Source: Rachicladosporium sp. CCFEE 5018 (Eukaryota > Ascomycota > Dothideomycetes > Cladosporiales > Cladosporiaceae). Taken from it: a stretch of 64,000 nt of DNA. The stretch lies in assembly GCA_002077045.2 (NCBI GenBank), contig KZ111149.1, positions 1,505,677 to 1,569,676 of the forward strand, in the 5' to 3' direction. Under the pieces are notes generated by a model. It made no database searches. It was not told the origin of the DNA and saw only the letters and a program-made list of their open reading frames with translations. The position numbers were made by a program, and so were the translations under genes. How positions within the stretch are numbered: the first letter of the stretch is position 1; each line of letters opens with the position of its first letter. Below are positions 11,443 to 24,547 of the stretch, in pieces.

Positions 11443-12146
11443 GGGGAAGCTGGCGACGTGGATGGAAAAAACACTGATGTAGCAGCGACGGCGTTCGCAT
11501 GGGAAGTCTATGAGCACGAGTCTGCTGAGTAAATGCTGAGGTGACGGAGACTGACTGCAGCGGATGGTGCCACCGGAGAAGGTCCACATGGACCCGATGC
11601 CTGGGTAAGTCTCTAGGAGCACTCACTATTGCGCGCAGTAGAGTAGCAGGGTGATTGCCGCGCTATGCGCGGTCAAGACGAGGCTAGAGTAGACCAAATG
11701 GTACGGAGACTTTCTTGCACTCGCGATCCAGACTTCTCGATCGTCTCAGTGCTGGCAGGCCGGTAGGTAGCGGCCTGTCCGGTTCCTCTACAAATGCCTC
11801 AGGATGTCGTTTCAGTTCATGTACGCGCCTCCCGTCTGAGTGCCGTCGCTCCTGCTCCGGTGCGTGCATTCCCCTTTCGTAGATACTGCATCTACTCACG
11901 TTGATATTCCTCCATCGTCCTTCCGCCACAACAACCTCCTACATGATCTCAGGTATCCACAGTCTGTAACAGGACACCACACCATCATATCGTCCTTTGG
12001 CAAGGAATAGCCTACGTCGAACCACGCCATCGCTACCGTCACATTGAATTCAAACACAGTGCCTAATCAGCCGTCCCGCAACGGCTACAACTACCCCGCA
12101 AACCTAAGTCAGCGGCATCTTCCCCAACGAACTACTAGGCATAATC
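11443..12146. other. Intergenic, possible 5' exon of next gene
   Basis: It contains a donor-like GTAAGT at about 11605 after an ATG-led stretch, and a TCAG acceptor-like site near 12112 just before the F-box-like sequence. No exon could be defined. Confidence 0.3.
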
Positions 12147-13217
12147 ATGAAGCATTGCATCAAGAACTATCAAATCAAGTCCATTAACGGCAAGATCGAG
12201 CACAGCTATCTCACCTTCGTTCTCATCGGCCCCGGTTTCTCGCAATTTTTCGCAGAGCGGTTCGCCAACGTGGGACGGCTGGAGTACAGGGCGAATTGCC
12301 ATCTCAAAGACAACAGATTGATGTCGAATCACGCACTGGCTCCATTCCGCAGGTACAAGCACATACGTTTCGACATCAATCTGACTCTCGACGTCTGGCC
12401 TGGCTGGAAGTGGCAGGCGCCAATGTGGTGCACCCACCCGAGGTCCTACATCGACAAAGAGATCCTGGACGAGTTACGCAGGGCTTTCTCGAAGTTTACA
12501 AAGATCACCAAGCCTGTTGTTGAGCTGACTCTGCGCCACAGCAACAGAACATTCGGACTCAACGAGCTCGGAAGGCAGCTACGCGCTCGTAAGTGCATTG
12601 AAGACGCGCTCGAAAACGTACTACGCGATCTACCGCGTGTACGAGAGTACTTCGTTCGCGTCGATCGACTAGTTGACTTTGCTAGGCATGGAAGGAAAGC
12701 AGGATCCAGTGTTCCAGGAGATGAGTGCGCGATCGAGGGCAGCACGAAGACTGACGATGGAATTACCAAGAGTCCCGACAACGTGCAGACGGCAGATCTT
12801 ACAGATGAGGTCGAGCACAATCGTGGCAACATGCGAACGGCAGATCCTACGAACGAGACAGAGAACGTCGAGGAGCGTTCGCAGAACGACTGGCACACCT
12901 CCGATCGCCTTGTTTAGCGCTTCATGGAAAAGATGGATGTCGAAGAGGGTCAGAACCTCGACTGGGACAGCGACGACGACGATAAGTATGACGTGTGCCT
13001 CACTACACGCAAGTTCAGAAAGTATGTCGTCGCAAGCCTAACGGAGGAGGATCGTGAGGCGTTCTACCAACTACACGGAGTGCCTGATGAGGAAACAGAA
13101 GGCGGTAGCGACGAGAGCGATACGGACAGCGATGACGACGAAGAGGCGAAGGCCGAGGAGATGCCGGGGGGATTCGAGTGGGCTGGAGGATATGTTCGAT
13201 TAGACTACTGGGAGTAA
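12147..13217 (+). CDS. F-box-like hypothetical protein, in-frame TAG
   Basis: The frame runs 256 codons from ATG at 12147 to TAG at 12915-12917. It then continues in the same frame from ATG 12924 for 97 codons to 13217. Just upstream the frame reads IFPNELLGIIMKHCI, a typical start of fungal F-box-like proteins, so the real start may lie before 12147 behind an intron. The body resembles local fungal F-box or DUF proteins, with a conserved-looking PMWCTHPRSYID segment around residue 90. The part after the stop is very acidic (DWDSDDDDKYD, ESDTDSDDDEE) and ends in GYVRLDYWE. Either the gene is split by a nonsense mutation or two genes abut. An E3 adaptor role is only suggested by the motif. Confidence 0.5.
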
Positions 13218-13856
13218 TATCTTTTCAAGTCTGAACTCTCGCGATACAACGCAGATAGGAGGCTAAGGAAGGTGACGACGGCAGTGACTCCGTTCTACCC
13301 AGGCATCGAGCTTCGAGGGCATCGTTCGCGAGGGCAGCATAAGCGAACATAGATCGAGGCAAAGGGTGCGAAGGCTTCTGATGGGAGAGAGGGTACTGCA
13401 TGCTTGATCTCTGGCATCTTTGGACGGCTTGACACAGGGTGAGTAATGTGGGCTGCGCAGTAGGACAATCGAAGAAGGAGAGAGCTGCAGACATAATGTG
13501 TATATATTACAGCTTTTCGCACTGCGAAGTCAGAACGTCATTAGCCTGGTACTGCACCTATCGCGGTTCTCTCAAACCAGCCCCTTTCAACTCAATGCCC
13601 TCGACTATGCGTAACAAGCTATAGCACAGTCTGCAGGCTCAAGCAGTCGGTCATGTTGGTCCCTTGCTGCCACCATGACGGGCCAAGCGAGATCACTGCT
13701 TACTCACACCCGCCCTAGCCCGCCTTGGCATAAGCACAAAACTAACTTTCCCTCTCTCCCAACTCTTACCCTCCAAGCAACAACTGCCCAGTGCAAATCG
13801 ATCAGAACCACATCTCCGTACGCGTGGCACACGGCGAAGACGGGGAGACGGGCAGG
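13218..13856. other. No supported gene
   Basis: Short frames only, with no motif or repeat recognised. Confidence 0.5.
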
Positions 13857-14060
13857 CCTGGTCGCCTCACACCATCAGCGATGCAGGCGAATGCCCATCG
13901 CAATGAGAGATGGGTACAAAACGGAGCATGAGTTTTTAGATAGGGGTCGAGGTCGCATCGGCTGCATTTGGGTGATTCCTGTGCAGTCGGTCGGTCGATG
14001 AGACCCCGCCAACACCTTTTCATCGTGTGCCTTGCTGTTGCAGGCGCTTGGAGAAGAGAT
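13857..14060 (+). repeat. Direct repeat, copy 1
   Basis: It begins CCTGGTCGCCTCACACCATC and is followed by CAGCGATGCAGGCGAAT, TTTTTAGATAGGGG, and then CCCGCCA-CACCTTTT and GCTTGGAGAAGAG near its end. The same ordered blocks recur at 14251-14470. No ORF spans it. Confidence 0.6.
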
Positions 14061-14250
14061 TGTACTGCAAGAGGGTCTTGTGAGGTCCTACTGGACGACT
14101 TTAGCAGACGATTTAGACGATTCGGTTAGGGTCAGCGAGAGTCCGTGAGCAGATAGAGCCTTGGCACGAGTAAACAAGCTGCTCACTTCGCTCGATCTTC
14201 CTCTTCCTCTTAAGAACCTATGAGAAGTTTAGCGCTGCATGGCCAAACAG

Positions 14251-14470
14251 CCTGGTCGCCTCACACCATCAGCGACACAGGCGAATACTCGTCGCCATGA
14301 GAGACGAGTAGCTGAACCCAATTTTTAGATAGGGGCCGAAGTCAGGACCAGGTTGTCCAGGTACATGTGTAGCTGTATCTGGTTCGAACCGCAGCCGGCC
14401 GACGGGGTCCCCGCCACCACCTTTTTCATCATGCCTGTCACTGTCGCGGAGGCTTGGAGAAGAGGGAGAC
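14251..14470 (+). repeat. Direct repeat, copy 2
   Basis: The second copy of the 13857 element, about 394 bases downstream. The blocks CCTGGTCGCCTCACACCATC, TTTTTAGATAGGGG, CCCGCCACCACC and GCTTGGAGAAGAGG are conserved in order, with diverged sequence between. This copy carries GGTTCGAACC near 14384, which looks like a pol III B box. Copy 1 lacks it and I find no tRNA fold. Confidence 0.6.
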
Positions 14471-17400
14471 TCGCGGATGGACAGGGAGATCCAGCAGTTG
14501 AAGCAGGCGAGATAGTATAGGCGAGGTCCTATCTCCGAGGACCATTTTCTCGCAGTGCTGGGCAGGAATACAGCACAGAGGCTTGGGCATAATCACTACG
14601 ACAGAAGCAAGGACATTGTAACGAGTTCAGCCGTTTTACGAGGGGCCACCTTACCGCCGCTATGCTTTCGCGCTTGCGAAGGATCACGCAGATGCGCTCT
14701 CAACGGATGGCGTTGTTCGACGCGAAGACGACGGCACTGCGATCTGTTGGGGAGCTGGTCGACCATCGCCAGTGATAATGACGGACTGCAGTTCCTTCAG
14801 AGCACATAAGCTGCGAGTTCACGTCGCTGAAGACGGTGGTGGAGCGACCTCGAGCCGGGCATTGACAGCAGCCTTGGCTCGACGAGCAATCTTGCGCCTC
14901 GTGGACCTCACAGCGCCGTCGGAGACCTTATCAAGAATCTTTGCCAGCTCTTCGGTCGTCTCAATATTACATAGCCGTTGCCAGTTCGCTCGTGCTATAG
15001 CCCTTCGCTGGCGCAGTCTCACTTCGCCATGTTCTCAAACTTCTTTGTCGCTCCTGCCGAATCCGGGTGTCGACCTCGTGGGCGAGATCACATCTTCAAA
15101 GAACGCTATTCTGGGCTGGTTATCAAGCTTCAACACCTCACAATCACAACAGGACTGTCATCTTCGCGTATCATCTCGAACTGTACTGCGCAGCACGCAC
15201 GCGAAGAGCTGACACCAGGATGAAGAGATACAGAGAGCAGCACCTCTGATGTCGAGACTTGGGACCACGATCACCTCCGGTCCTTGCGCGGCAGGGATGG
15301 CACTGCGATCCAGCCTCACGTTTATCTTCTGCAATTACAGGCTGCAGCAACACTACGATATCCGGGGCCAAAGCAGCAGCAGGAGCATAGAACGCAACGC
15401 TGGTGGTCACTGGTCTCGCGCCACATTCACCTACTCACGTTCCTTACGCCAACATGTCCAGAACACCGGCATCAACGTCGATTTCTTCCGACCGCTCAGG
15501 GACTCGGATCTCAATCGCGTGCCAATTTCTGCGATTCGCCCATCAGATTCTCTTCCCTGGATCGCCAACTGCGTCCAAGGAACACGAAGCAACCGGCATA
15601 CACTACCTACTGGCTTGCGTGATTTTGACGCTCGCGTAGCAGCGTCTCGATAGAAAGTAATCAAGGCCGCTGGAAGATCCATCGACACTCTCTTTAGCAG
15701 CAGGCGCGCACCTGCTACAGACTGATCTCACGACGATGGCACCGCGTCACGAAAGGTGCTTGCAGTGGAGAGATTTTACACCACCCGACCACCAACAGCT
15801 TCGACATATGGTAGCGAGGTAGTCTTTGATGCCTCGGTGGAGCATCCTTGCTGACTGGGCCAAGTCCTCGCTGCGACCGACAGATCTGCGATTGGTGGTC
15901 GTCTATGGAAGAATTCAGCGAACGCTAGGCATGTTCACTTCACGCCCTGCTCGCCCATTCATTCACAACCGCCGGCAGTTTCGTTCCAAGGACCACGACA
16001 CGAATCCAAGTCTTGTGTCGACGGTTTCGTAGCGGAACTTGAACGAGCATGATCCATGCCAACGTTACGACGATTGGGTTTCCAGTACACCTGGATGCTA
16101 GGACCCGGACTCAAATTGCAGCATTCTGGCGGCGAAAACGATCTACCTTTGCCGGGCTTTCACGCTGTGGCGAATGTCGAGCCGTCTTCGAGCCAATGGA
16201 GTCTACGAATCTGCTGGGGATGTGCAGCTATTATCAGATTGTAGGGCGACTGTTTGAAGGTGGCACCGGGAGGGAGCCAAAAGCAGCAGGATATACGAGG
16301 AAGAGTACACACAGTACCGGAAAAGCAGTGCGACAATCAGAAAGAGCTTGGATATAATGTGATGGGCCTTTTGAGATCGGAGTCGCGAGAAAGAGACGGG
16401 AAGAAGGACATTCGGGGGAGAGCATGGCTCCGACGTATGAATGAACAGTCGATAAGGAAGAGCTGGAGCAGAGGACACATGGTGAGGAAGAGCTTGGACT
16501 TACACGGACACCGCCCTCAACTCGACTCCCACTTCGGCTTTACCACCTCCCTCCGCCACCACAGCCGTCATGTTTGCGAAGATCTGCCCAGACCTTTCTC
16601 GATCGTTCAGCTAATGAGCGCCGACCTCGCGATCTGACCAGCACTCAACGCCCGGAGCGACATTGCCTCATCCTGTACCTGAAGATGACCAACAACTACG
16701 CCCCAGAACAGAGCATTCATCTGCAGCGCCGCCACACCGCTGACCTTGCCCCGCTCATGAGGAGAACACGCTGGAATGGGTCACCAGCTCAGGCGCAGGG
16801 TAACCTCTCGATCGTGTTGGCAACACCTCTCTCCGTAACTCGCGCACAAACCGTCCAGGTTCCGTGTCTACACCTTGTCTTTCGCAGCTCCTGCGCAAAC
16901 AGCCCGAGCCCTTTTACGCTGGCATGTGCTGAATGATCTGCATCCACCACACCAGCCGAATATTTGGAGCGCGTTCACACCTTCTTCATCTCCACCATGA
17001 CACCAGCAACACCCAATTATCTCCACTCGGTAGACGACCTGGAGTCCTCGCTTCCGGCTTCTTTGATCTTTCCTTTGGGAATCGACTCTTCCAGCACCCA
17101 CGGAAAGGCTGGTATCTTCCCCAGCGAGGATTGCAGCATTTCTGATTGCGCCCTGCCAGCTACACAGCACAAGAAGCGATCCATCAAACAGCCGCGCCCC
17201 TTCCCTGGCACTACATTCCTTGTGTCTCAAAGATAGCCGATGAGCAGCAGCTGGATCGACATGGTGAGAAAGTCCATCGGTCACTGTATCACGCCGTAGT
17301 GTGTCTGGCTGTCGCCCATGAGGCGCCGCCAGTCATGTCGAGGCCCACCCTGGCAGCCACATTTCGCGGCTTGCTGGCAACAACCCCGCTCGCCGACGAT

Positions 17401-20400
17401 ACGATGCTGAACACGTGCATTTCAGCCGAGATCTCTTCGCTGGACATCAAATCCTAATGCTCTCGGAGCTCGGAGTGCAAGCACGTGACCGCAACGGCTT
17501 CTGCCTTGCTTTGCAGCGCGCATTCCGAGCGATCATCACCAGAGTACGCTTCTGCTGCAGGCTACTGCCTTTCGCCACCAGCTCGGACTCTAGAAGACTT
17601 CGGCGCTCCGGTTGACAGGTATGGCTTGCGGCCGTATCGAGCGCGTGCCATCTTGAGCCGGCTGAGTGAGGTGCTTTGAGAAGCAGAGACAATGCCTCAC
17701 GCTGCGCTGTTGCCCCGAATAATGGTCCTCGAGGGGGTGGTAAAATTTCTGGTCATCCTGCGCTCTGCCACACTGACGTCTCCACGTATCGCCAGTGAGC
17801 ATCTCTGAGCGCGTAGCAACCTCGCCATTACGACTACGCCTTTGCAGCGTCCAAGTGCTGTGACCCTTGAAGCAATTGCAAGAGTCTCTGTCTTGTCAAC
17901 CCGAGGACTCCTGATCCACTTGCAGCGCGAAAAGATCTCTCATTGAACCGTCCACACTGCTGGAAGCGTAGAGCAGAAACCGTATCAGCGAGGGCAGTGC
18001 TGCGCTCTAACATGCTACTGGCTTCGACAAGCAAGCCGACACTGTCGCCAACGACGGCGCGGCAATGAACACCACAGCGTATACCTCTCGCGCTCATGTA
18101 TTACTTTTTCCTCGGAGTGGCAACTGGACAGTGGCCAGAGGATTCAGGACCGGGACTGTAGACTTCGCTCCGGCCGATGAAGCGGATTCGCCTGCTGCTG
18201 CTCAACCTCATTGGCGCTGCTCTTCATCACGACTGCTCGATAGCCTCGAGGATTTCAAGCGGCATCACCAAGAAGTCTCGTCCGCACCAGAATGTCAGCG
18301 CTGCAGCGCCACTACGATCGCTGTACTCATGCTACAACCTCAATCTTCCGACAACACAGCTTGACGATTTCGGAGAACAGGTTCGACTCGGCATTCGCGC
18401 AACACCGCAATGGCCAAAATATCCAAGTAGATGGGGTGAGAGCTGCGGAAGGCGATATCGCTTCATGAATATGGGAAGCCGTTACAAGCGGAATGCATCG
18501 CAGGCATTGCACTGCTTCATTGATAGCCAGTGATCGCTGTCAGTCAAGTGGGCAGAGGGGCATGACGACTGTTCGGACAAGCGCACTCAGCGTCTTCCGA
18601 GTATCGCGAAGCAGGCGCTTCATCCCCTCTTCCCAATGATAACATCTAGCACGGCGACATTCTACACCTCCATCACGACTGCTCAAAGGCCAAACTACGG
18701 ATCAAACGCCATAGATGATCGATAGCGCCCACCAGCTCTGGAATTGCAATTAATTAGGTGCGAAAAGCTACCAGGGCGTAGCCACGCCAGAGCAGCGGCC
18801 GAGGTGTTGAGAAAGCAGCTGATGGCCACTGTTCGCCACAAGCACGCCGGGACAACGAAAGCTGCGAGCTAGGAGCTCCTTACATGCGCCAGAGTACATG
18901 AATTGGGCTTCCGCTAGCCCAGCCGAGTTCACAAAAGCCGGGTGTTGGCGGATTGCTCTGTATCAGCTTCGAAGTCGATTCCCAGCAAGCGAAACGGGCA
19001 AGCGGAAGAGTTGAAAAGGTGAAGAGACCCGGTCACACCCATGCAAGACTGAAGCGTGAGGAGCCAGCAAGCCAACGAAATGGCGCTGTGTGAGCGCACC
19101 GCACGACACCACCTCCTGCGCCGGATCAAGCTTCATGATGCGCGGCACCACTGCTGAGGAATCTGCAGCTGAATGATTGCAATGAGCTGCTTCGCCGCCG
19201 CGCTCAGGAAGGAGATTGCTGGAATGAGAGTCCACTCGGCCGGAGTGCGATCTGCTGCGAGTCCACTCTCTTCCGGATCTGACAGCCCAGTCATTACTGC
19301 GCAGGCACCACTGCCAGATCCGCCGCAGCACGAGAAAATAACCTTGACCACACAGGCTCTGCAATGTGTCCTATCGCGTTCGGACAAATAGGCACCTGCC
19401 GTAGTCCAGTCGCAGAGCTCGCGCATGCGCTTGGCCAAGTTTGACGTGGCTGCGCAGTGGAGAAATAGCAATCATAAGATCTGGATGACTTCGAAGTGCT
19501 TCACCCCAGCCGGCGCAGCCCATCTCGACAAGCCAGGTGCGCACTCTCTGGTTGACCACAGCCTCGACGTCTAAACTCCGAATCAGCAGTTCCGAATCAG
19601 CGTCTTCGACCTCGTATCCGCCTATGCTTGCGACCCAACACCAAGCGCTTCACCACGCCCCAACACCAGTCACGATGGTGACGAAATGCACATCCCCCAG
19701 ATCTCCACTTCGCCCCGGATCCCAAAATTGCCCCTAGAACCCACGAACGCCCCAGATCCCACAACCCCCAGAGCGAAAATGCGTGTTTCCCACCGCCGAA
19801 CCCTCCTACCTCTCCGCTCCCGCCACGGAGCAAAGGAGGAAGAAAGCAGGAGAAGCTCAGCCCTGTCCGCGCGCCCGCAAGACAGCCACCCGGTCCCTCT
19901 TCTCCCTCCCTGCCTTCGACCTCAACCCGGCCGGAGCCAGGGAAATCAGTCGGCGAGAGGAAGAGAGGGAGACCGCTGTATCAGTAAGAGCCCTCGAGGT
20001 GGTGCCGAAACGTCACGCACAGTATGGAGGTGCAGGGGAAAGTGCAAAGGAGGACAGAAGGTGACTTCCGGAGGATGAGAGTATTATAGAGACGAAGAGC
20101 AAGGTAGAGTAGGCGCTGCGCCGACGCAGCGACCTTCCTTCAGCTCTTGCGTTGGGATTGGGGAGAACGGAACAGTATAGGGAGAGAGGAGAAGCATGAG
20201 GCGGCGCACCGATGCGACCAGCGCTCGGCTCCGCTTTGCACAAATGAGGATCGATTGTTCGAGAGAGAGGGGTGAAATGAGGGCAAAAAAAAGGGCGCCA
20301 GGCTCACCAGCGAGGCTGTCAAAACAGCACTCCACTGGGCCTTGATTGTGCGAGGGTTGTGTGGAAGTAAAGCGCAAGTGTAGGGAGCGGAGAGTGAGGG

Positions 20401-21131
20401 GGCATGGGACAAGATAATACCACACCCACCTCGCTCAAGAGCAAAGGCGGCTGGACATCGACAGGTTGTCTCAGCAGTCGGCCTGGGCTTCGACAATACT
20501 GGACCTCGCACTCGCAGTAGCCAATGAAGAACGGAAAGAAGGAAAGCGGAACGAGGAAGCCGAAGTGTCTTCCTCAGAAGACGACAACGCCTCCTCCCCG
20601 CGGAATGAAAGCCAAGCGTCGCCCAGAGACAGACAGCAAGACCACAGCGCGAGCGCGAAAGTCAAGCGTCGCTCGAAAGCCAACAGCAAGACTACTCAGA
20701 GCCCCCCCAACCCCCGATCCCACAACGAAGCGTAAAGCAGCAACCAACACCGCAAGTCTCAGCCCAAGCCTCGGCAAGCAGCGCAGCCACCACCTCACTC
20801 TTCAATCCCAGATCCCACATCAATATCGGTACAACACCCCCGGAACTCAACAAGCCGACCACCTCTGCAATTCAAGAGGGAGGAAGACAACGTGCCGCCC
20901 ACACCCGAGCCCGCCGTGTCTGCTCACCCTTTCATGAAGAGGGAGGGGAGGAGACAAGACCTCACGTGCTCTCGGCGATGTGGTGGGTCCTTACCGGGCT
21001 CGCCTCTGTCGAGGAAGCAAGGAAGGGGAGAACAGAAGGGACAGCCAAGTCAGGAGTTTACCCACCGAGACTGGATCGGTGCTTTGAAGGAGGTCGGGCT
21101 TGTAGTCTCGTGTTCGCCTGAGGAAGCAGAC

Positions 21132-21616
21132 TCTGAGACTCTCACCGGACAGAACCTGAGCGGGTGAGCTCGAAGAGCTGACTGCTCGAGATGGAGACGG
21201 ACATACCGACTGCTGAAAGCCCGTGGGAGCGAGGATCGCCAGACTGGGCGATACTTTCGAGACAGCCACCCGGACGGGACCTGTGGTGACCAGCAAGAAG
21301 GCGAAGCAGCAGAGTGACAAGCCTGCTCGACCTGCATACCAGACAGCGATGCAGTGCTGGACTTGTAGCCTCGACGCCAGCAATGCCGTCGACTCTGAGA
21401 CCCTTGCCCGGACAAGACCTGAGGCGAGTAAGCTCGAAGAGTCTCAAACAAAGCCAGCGAAGTGACAGGCCAGGACTGGAGCGGACAGCTACAGTGATCG
21501 GACAACCCCACAGATCCCCCAGTACCAAAGACCTGGACTTACAGTCCACTTCCCCACCTCTTCCTCAACCCTGAGACCCTCGCCCGGACAAGACCAGAGG
21601 CAAGTAAGCTCGAAGG
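21132..21616 (+). repeat. Three degenerate repeat cores
   Basis: A core of about 45 bases recurs at 21132-21176, 21391-21441 and 21570-21615. It reads roughly CTGAGACCCTTGCCCGGACA followed by AGACCTGAGGCGAGTAAGCTCGAAG. Each core is preceded at variable distance by GGACTTGTAG or GGACTTACAG. Unit length varies from about 130 to 270 bases. The cores hold a donor-like GTAAGC on the plus strand, and the flanking GGACTTAC gives a donor-like GTAAGTCC on the minus strand. No protein product is evident. Confidence 0.5.
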
Positions 21617-22065
21617 GCCGAAGTGGAGGCAGAGAAGAAGACATGCCAGTAAGGTGGGACTTACAGTGCGCCGCTGCCTTGATCCCGTTGTCGGACTTGC
21701 TTCGCCTGGTGGTGAGAGAGTGTACCGTGGGCTTGCGAGGGACGTGGAGAGTAGGCAGCGGCGCACATGCCAGTGTTTCTTGAGCGTCGTATGGTGTCAG
21801 CGCCGAACGAGAGGCAGCCGGAGGACTTTGCGGTTTGTCGAGTTTGATGCATGATCTTGAGTGTCGCCGGTGTTGAGGTTGCAGGCGAAGTGGACGTCCA
21901 GCGAATTTAGTGCTGCCGAATATGAAGATACCGGATCGTCGAGAAAGTGCGTTCGGGGGAGCGTGAGGAATGCAGACGATGACGACGCCGGTTAGCCGAA
22001 GCCATCGACAGCTATGACGACGACGAGCAAGAGGAATGGAAATGACAGAACAATGATAACGCAGA

Positions 22066-22620
22066 GCTCGCAGTACCAGTCAGCCAAAGCTGCCCGGCGC
22101 CGGCCATGTTCAAAGTGCAAGGTGCTGGACAGGGACGACACGCTTGGATCGCAAAAACTTGGGACCTTCGACAAAGCCTTGACGTACTCGCAAGCGAAAG
22201 GAGATGAGGGTGAGCTCACAGCGCCAGTCAGCCAGAGCTACCCGACGCCGGCTGTGTCTGAAGCGCAGCATTAGCCAGGTCAGTCGACCTCCATGTGGGT
22301 CATGCTGGACTTACCCCGGCTATAATAGCTCACGAGCGCCAGGAGATTGAGTTGTGGATGCTTGATGCAGTGAGGGAACGCGGTAACCCCAGTGAACCTG
22401 CGCAGCAAGCCTGTGCTGTGCAATGAGCGATGACGGCTGCCCGGCCACAAGGCTCACAGACAGTATACGCTGAAGGTTCGATCTTCGCCACCAGCAAGAC
22501 CGAACGCAGCGGACAAGTCAAGCGACAACTAAAGCTATCGTGAGGACTGCTCTTCAACGACGTGCTGGGCTTACCCTGGCCAGAGAACGTGGCTCGCAGG
22601 TGCCAGATCTTGCTGTAACG
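22066..22620 (+). repeat. Degenerate repeat pairs
   Basis: Two pairs are visible. GAGCTCGCAGTACCAGTCAG followed by CCAAAGCTGCCCGGCGCCGGC (22066) matches GAGCTCACAGCGCCAGTCAG followed by CCAGAGCTACCCGACGCCGGC (22213). GCTGGACTTACCCCGGC (22307) matches GCTGGGCTTACCCTGGC (22563). They seem to continue the repeat style of 21.1-21.6 kb. Confidence 0.45.
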
Positions 22621-24547
22621 GCCAATGGGGTGACAGTATGAGTGAGACGACGGGCCAAGCGAAGCGACAATGACTTGACTTTTCTAAGGCAGCATGTGTG
22701 CTGGGCCCTGTGGACGCACATGGCTGGCTTGTAGCAAATCGTGGTCCAGTATTGCTGGAGGGCAAGACGGGGAGATGTCGATGACAAGCTGAAGGCTCGC
22801 TCACGGCTATGGCAAATTGCGACGAGCCGATGACGGGAAGCCTGACCACGGCTTCTTCGACTTGCATGCCCTGATCTGTCGACAATGTCAGCATGTCCGT
22901 CGACAAGACTTACCGCCACCGGAGTGCACTGGAGTTGTACTCACCGGCATTTGCCATCGACCTCCCACCAACACGCCACCACGGCTATGTGAGCCGGACA
23001 ACAGCGTGTCGACCACGGCAATGCGTCGGCATTCTGGTCGCAGTATCATCGACGCTGTATCAGCCTCTTGCAGACCCGGCATCTCACCAAGCCGGAACGC
23101 CCATAATCCATCTCAACCCATCGACTCCATCTCTTCTCAGCACCACGCCACAGCCTGTCATCCATCTCTTATGGTCACCACCACACAGCCACTTCTCTTC
23201 TTCCTCTGCTGCTGCCACAATGCAAAGCAAAGGAAAGAGGAGAGGAAAGAGGCAGCAACTTGCAGGTTCCCCAGTCCGCCAAGACCAGGGCTGGGGAATG
23301 TCGACACGGCTTGCCGAGGTGTGGAGAAGTCTGTTTGCACTTCATGCGACAGTCTCGCTGGGTGTATGTAAGAGTTTGGGTGTGTAGTGTGCATGTGAGG
23401 GGATCGTGATGGGTGATTGGCGTTGTCGGCGGAGTGGTAGGTGGAGATATGGTGCGACTGGCTGAACTCGGGGTGTCGATGAGTTTCGCCATTAAGATGC
23501 TTGAATGCTCGTCGTTTGTGGCAGGCGGCTACAGCTCACCGGTCGGAGTCATTCGATGGAGACAGACCTCGGTGGTGCTGTCACTCTGCAAGTCCGTCAG
23601 TATTCGCCTGGCGTCGGCAATGCTGCTCGACATCGTGTCTATCTTGCTAGCATCGGCAGTGAACCTTACCGGAGCCTATGAGGCAAAGCGCGAAATACGT
23701 AATGCAAATTGCTTGCAACTCGATGGTCTTGCGGTCGTTTGACTGTCGGCGGAGGTGCTGATGGGGGGTGGAGTATCTCGCCGGTGCTCGCCGCCTGTTT
23801 TGTCATCGCGCAGGAGAGTCATGCAGTTGCATGGCTTCTCCTGCTAGTTACGCCGAGCCTTGAGAGTTGAGTTGGCTTGCCGGCGGTATAACGCCGTTCT
23901 GATGGTAGTTGTGGGTCAGCAAAACATCGCAGCCGCCACCTCCGAGCCCTGCTCGGTCAGCTTGTACTGGTGGCAGAGCGCTAAGACTGTAGGCAATGCT
24001 GCTCGCTGGCGATACCAGGTACTGATGTGCTGGGTGTACTTGTCGTCGGGAGCGGAGGTGTCGCCGCTACAGAAAAGGTCAGTACCCCCATGGCGCCCTA
24101 TAGGCACACGCTGAGACTACAGCGGCATCGAGGAAGCTGTTGACCTGCTTAGCATGCACTGTGAACAGTTGCAAGGCTACTCGACGGGCGCTGATGGTGT
24201 AGGAGCCTGCCTCACGAGGGTGTTGCTGCAAGTAAAGTGGCGAGATCCGCCATCGCCGCAAAACACTGCCAAGACCTATGCTCTCGCCACCCAATCCGCT
24301 TCTACACAGCCAGTATCGCTTGCTTGCTACTCCCACAAGCACAGCCACAAAGGCGCTCGATTTACGTGTCGCCGCAGTCCAAGCGCTCACAAGCAGTAAG
24401 TAATCCAAGCCCGCTCACGACATCCCCAGTCACGAAGAGTAAGACAGGGTACCTGGCAGAAGCTGACACTCAGTGAAGACTGCAGCAGAAAAGCACAGAA
24501 GTCTCGGCATAGTGAACAAAGTCTCGGCGACAGCACCAGCAGCGAAA

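Larger units (their letters stand above)
14471..24547. other. Ten-kilobase region without a supported gene
   Basis: Many short frames on both strands conflict with each other and none shows a domain. The most gene-like is plus-strand 16997-17236 (79 residues from MTPATPNYLHSVDDLESSLP), at low confidence. Proline- and charge-rich frames around 19.7-20.9 kb look like low-complexity composition. Donor-like GTAAG sequences recur on the minus strand between 20.98 and 23.65 kb. Degenerate repeats at 21.1-22.6 kb are listed separately. No AT-rich RIP-like block is visible by eye. Confidence 0.5.

Noticed and set aside
14384..14393. GGTTCGAACC as a tRNA B-box
   Set aside because: No A-box at the right distance and no acceptor stem can be drawn. 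It lies inside the direct repeat instead.
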